Source of the DNA: Axinella damicornis
Lineage: Eukaryota > Porifera > Demospongiae > Axinellida > Axinellidae
DNA: 64,000 nucleotides
Assembly: GCA_963931865.1 (NCBI GenBank)
Contig: OZ007506.1
Coordinates: 3,592,926 to 3,656,925, forward strand
Reading direction: 5' to 3'
The notes under the pieces are model-generated. The model saw nothing but the letters and a program-made list of their open reading frames with translations, was not told the DNA's origin and searched no databases. Below are positions 61,701-64,000 of this stretch, in pieces. A program made the translations under genes and the position numbers. Numbering within the stretch: position 1 is the first letter of the stretch; each line of letters opens with the position of its first letter.

Positions 61701-64000
61701 TGTACGATGGAGCTCTCTGCAATTCTTTAGTGGCAGTGAGTTGAAAGCTTTGAGCAACTCAGCAGTTACAGGAGGAGGAATTTTCAGTGACAACAGCACC
61801 TTGGAATTCAACGAAAACTGCACCTTTATGGCCAACCTCGCTGATTACAGCGGAGCAGGAATGTATGCAGCAAGAAGTAAAGTGAGGTTTTTCGGAACCA
61901 GTTATTTCCAGGCCAACCAGGCAACAGAGAATGGTGGAGGAATCTACGCTACAGAAAACAGTCAAGTCATTTTATGTGGGGTCAATAATTTTGAACACAA
62001 TTTGGCAGAAAGGGGAGGTGGAGTTGGTTTAGAAGACAGTATGCTAATGGATGAAGCTTCAAATCATGCCAGCTGCTTTACAAAGCTTTACTCCACACAT
62101 AGAGTTACAGTTAACTCCTTCAATACTAACCATGCTGCAACTATTGGTGGAGGAATTTTTGTATTGAATGGTACCTTGACTTTGCAAGGAAAGAACTTGT
62201 TCAGTGGCAACATTGCCATCAGAACTGGAGGAGGAGTGTATGCATACGACAGCAGTTTGCACTTACCTGGAGATATAACCTTCTCCAACAACTCTGCAGT
62301 GCAATATGGTGGAGGCTTGGCTACTCTCCTCTGCAAGTCAGTGAGCATGAGTGGATCCACAAATATGAAGTGGAATTCAGCATACAGTGGAGGGGCAATG
62401 TACGTAGATGACAGTACAGTGCACATAGATGGAAACAACTGTTTCCGTGACAACAAGGCCAGAGCTGAAGGTGGAGTAATACATGTGACTAAGAGCAGAG
62501 TAAATCTGAATGGTACAAATACTTTTGAAACTAACATGGCACAAGAAAGGGGTGGATCAATTTTTACTACATGCAGTGACTTGATCTTCACTGGCAACAA
62601 CTTGTTTCAGCTCTCAATAAGCCGACAGGGAGCTGCAATTTGTGCATCTCACAGTGACTTGACATTTCAGGGAAACACAATGTTTTTGAACAACACAGCA
62701 ACCCATGGTGGCGCTATCCAGGTTCTACTGAATAGCAAATTGGTTTTTGCAAACAGCAGTCATCACACAAGGATTGCAAATGAACTGTTTTGCACAGGGC
62801 AGACAATAAATGGCCAGAGTCGATCGAAAAATGAAGATGGAATTGTAAATTGTATCCCTCAAGGTAGCAGCTTTGTGAGCAACACAGCTTTCCAAGGCGG
62901 AGCAGCTTATTTTGATCAGAGCTCAAAATTGTACCTTGATCCTGCCTCACCTCTTCAGTTCAAAGGTAATGCGGCAAGTGAATCTGGCGGAGCAATTTAT
63001 GTAGCAGATGTTGTTGGGCAGCACCTTGATGGTTTAAGTTCACCATTCCGAAATGAGTGTTTCTTTCACATCCTAATGGGACAACAATCCACTCACCTGG
63101 ATCTGCAGTTGAGTTTCCAGAATAACTCTGCTAGGAAGAGAGGAAGTGTTCTTTATGGCGGTTTGCTGAACAAGTGCGACTTCTCTGCAGTGATGCCACA
63201 CCCCAACACAACAAGTGCAGTGGATGTCTTCAGTAGATATATCTTGAATGACAATGAGCATTCCAAAATGACACCCATTTCATCTGATCCGACAGAGGTA
63301 TGCTTTTGTAGCAACAACAGAACAAAGTGCGAGGAAAAAACTCAACATAAAAGTGTCTTTGCAGGTCAACGTTTTGATGTATCTGTGCTCGCAGTCGATC
63401 AGGCAAATGAAGCAATTCCGGCCATCTTCCATGCTGACCTTAATAATGAAAACAGATCATACATTATTGCGGATCAATGCACTCAAAAGGAATATACTTT
63501 CACTTCTGCGAATTATGTGAATCAAATTACGCTATATCCCAGTAGGGTGTCAGGTGAGACGGTAGAACTTACCGTCAACATCATTCTTAAAGACTGTCCA
63601 CCAGGCTTTCAGCTACTCAACTCCTCCAGTAAATGTGAATGTGCCCCCAGACTACAGCAGTACACTGACGACTGTGACATTAACAAACAAGCAATACTGC
63701 GAACTGGCCATGGAGCTGGCAACTTCTGGGTTGGTGTCTCGGACAATAATGGGACATATGATGGACTGATTCTTAATGGAAATTGTCCTCTCAACTACTG
63801 CACAAGAAGCAAAAAATACATTCACTTGAATGATTCTAGTGAACAGTGTGATTTCAACCGCACTGGTCTCTTATGTGGCCAGTGTAGGGACGGAGAAAGT
63901 TCTATACTAGGCAGTCCCAAGTGCAGACAATGTGATAATCAGCACCTGTTTCTCCTTGTTGTGTTTGCTATAGCTGGAGTTTCTTTAGTTCTCTTGCTAT
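58747..64000 (+). CDS. Giant beta-helix multi-TM receptor-like protein 2 (runs off the window)
   Basis: Open from ATG 58747 to the last base (1751 complete codons), still in the first TM segment. It matches receptor 1 throughout and the frame was checked at many points with no stop. Signal peptide MIVSAKLHLAGTVFLLGVLF then LSAAHS. Same head, rungs, Cys-rich stretch (here LLCGQCRDGES). Differences: about 62 codons longer up to the first TM; rung block 59743-60600 with ten units plus one degenerate against nine plus one; three instead of two GGAIYSSSSEIKVSAICK blocks (60706-61140); and loss of the KGNNSFRRNRAGNHGGGISM segment. Coding identity in the head and C-terminal third is very high, so the duplication or later gene conversion is recent. 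The 3' TM bundle lies beyond the window. Confidence 0.9.
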   Translation, partial: MIVSAKLHLAGTVFLLGVLFLSAAHSVTYYVRPTSANATCPHSPDPCLTLTEYGRNYDQHFNASDIELKLLPGIHVLEVSFAVANIRHVKLLGNSNSTEVLCTDEVGIVFENISGLTIDGLMFTSCGRHRSSPVRYVPTSLDLYGLFVDSVQHTMIANCTFQNSPSTALAVVNSSAVLENTSFLGNGKILSERCSALPNSNLCRVLGGGMLVAKSSLSFTGTTLFARNIAYRGGGICIENISTVIFGEISTFTNNSVWDGDSRGGIAVQDNSILTLSRTNTFVSNSVSSRYSNSGGGGIYVQDNSTLTLSGTNTFVSNSASSQYGNGGGIYAQDHTTVNMNGDTTFTHNSAASGGGICARDHTTVNMNDNTTFIHNSAATSGGGGIYASYYTTVNMNRDTTFTHNSAATSGGGIYAKDFTTVNMKENTTFIHNSAINGGGGGISASYYTTVNMNENTTFIDNSAATSGGGISASYYTTVNMNENTTFIHNSAINGGGGGISASYFTTVNMNENTTFIHNSAYIGDGGGISASYYTTVNMNENTTFIDNSAVRGGGIYAWYHITVNMNDNTNFIHNPAATSGGGIYASYYTTVNMNDNTTFIHNSAASGGGGIKARSHTILNMTGTSTFISNFGQNGGGILATQNSTVYLTFSDSANFVSNSARRGGAIYSSSSKIKVSAICKMSNNSALLDGGGVYSDHSTLWFGNSCLNNLTCSPSSTSFVSNSAWRGGAIYSSSSEIKVSAICKISNNSALLDGGGVYSDHSTLLFGNSCLNYLTCSPSSTSFVSNSARRGGAIYSIFSEIKLSSAVSKISNNLAQLDGGGVYSDSSIFCFGNCTLNNNQAQIGAGIYLDNSTMNMTGYNHVEGNVAVVYGAGIYTQRTLLTLTGNNAFRRNTAMREGGGIYAIASSTLDFSGNITFMDSVANVSGGAVWLENSILKLDSYTSFRNCGAAYEGGAIIAYDSHVKANGKSTFISNSATRGGAISVRWSSLQFFSGSELKALSNSAVTGGGIFSDNSTLEFNENCTFMANLADYSGAGMYAARSKVRFFGTSYFQANQATENGGGIYATENSQVILCGVNNFEHNLAERGGGVGLEDSMLMDEASNHASCFTKLYSTHRVTVNSFNTNHAATIGGGIFVLNGTLTLQGKNLFSGNIAIRTGGGVYAYDSSLHLPGDITFSNNSAVQYGGGLATLLCKSVSMSGSTNMKWNSAYSGGAMYVDDSTVHIDGNNCFRDNKARAEGGVIHVTKSRVNLNGTNTFETNMAQERGGSIFTTCSDLIFTGNNLFQLSISRQGAAICASHSDLTFQGNTMFLNNTATHGGAIQVLLNSKLVFANSSHHTRIANELFCTGQTINGQSRSKNEDGIVNCIPQGSSFVSNTAFQGGAAYFDQSSKLYLDPASPLQFKGNAASESGGAIYVADVVGQHLDGLSSPFRNECFFHILMGQQSTHLDLQLSFQNNSARKRGSVLYGGLLNKCDFSAVMPHPNTTSAVDVFSRYILNDNEHSKMTPISSDPTEVCFCSNNRTKCEEKTQHKSVFAGQRFDVSVLAVDQANEAIPAIFHADLNNENRSYIIADQCTQKEYTFTSANYVNQITLYPSRVSGETVELTVNIILKDCPPGFQLLNSSSKCECAPRLQQYTDDCDINKQAILRTGHGAGNFWVGVSDNNGTYDGLILNGNCPLNYCTRSKKYIHLNDSSEQCDFNRTGLLCGQCRDGESSILGSPKCRQCDNQHLFLLVVFAIAGVSLVLLL
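59743..60600 (+). repeat. In-frame rung repeats of receptor 2 (10 units + 1 degenerate)
   Basis: Units begin SYYTTVNMNENTTFIHNSA, with TCCTACTATACCACTGTGAA repeated almost exactly in five of them. Turn lengths vary by one or two glycines. Neighbouring units are more alike than their counterparts in receptor 1, which suggests recent unequal exchange. Confidence 0.9.

Overview
The window is animal nuclear DNA, most likely from a sponge (Porifera). Evidence: spliced genes with GT-AG introns, vertebrate-type gene families (phenylalanine hydroxylase, SLC49 transporter, CNBD2-like protein), intron-poor kinase-Kelch and giant beta-helix/multi-TM receptor genes of a kind expanded in sponges, and dense short inverted-repeat transposons. 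The phylum is inferred; no rRNA or mitochondrial marker is present.

Layout. 0-4.6 kb: repeats only (foldback elements, TTAA-bounded elements, homopolymer C). 4.66-5.57 kb (+): single-exon type II membrane protein, glycosyltransferase-like copy 1. 7.9-12.9 kb (-): 17-exon CNBD2-like cyclic-nucleotide-binding protein. 15.0 kb: tRNA-derived SINE. 16.14 kb (-): an isolated RRM exon. 16.3-22.4 kb (-): complete 11-coding-exon phenylalanine hydroxylase. 22.4-28.3 kb: no recognised gene; transposon fragments, an 18 x 25 bp minisatellite and large palindromes. 28.4-30.4 kb (+): kinase-coiled-coil-Kelch fusion. 31.8-38.4 kb (-): 9-exon SLC49-family transporter. 38.8-44.0 kb: an inverted pair of one repeat flanking glycosyltransferase-like copy 2 (42.0-42.9 kb). 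44-48.5 kb: repeats. 49.1-55.3 kb (+): giant beta-helix receptor 1. 57.0-58.1 kb: glycosyltransferase-like pseudogene (copy 3). 58.7 kb to the window end (+): beta-helix receptor 2, intact as far as it is seen.

How the genes relate. Phenylalanine hydroxylase, CNBD2-like, SLC49 and the kinase look like independent single-copy genes. The right third is different: a glycosyltransferase-like gene followed by a beta-helix receptor gene occurs twice (42.0/49.1 kb and 57.2/58.7 kb), so the two were probably duplicated together; in the second unit the glycosyltransferase-like gene has decayed. The receptors carry N-x-T/S sequons in nearly every repeat, differ in repeat number and end in a cysteine-rich stalk and about nine membrane segments. 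They are the best candidate here for an undescribed, fast-evolving cell-surface system.

Transposable elements. At least 17 short hairpins with CTAGCCTCGTTCCCAG-type ends occur; many are flanked by 9 bp target duplications readable in the sequence. Several unrelated families are bounded by TTAA (piggyBac-like), and one hAT-like element has an 8 bp duplication. All exon coordinates were read by eye from splice consensus, reading phase and family similarity.
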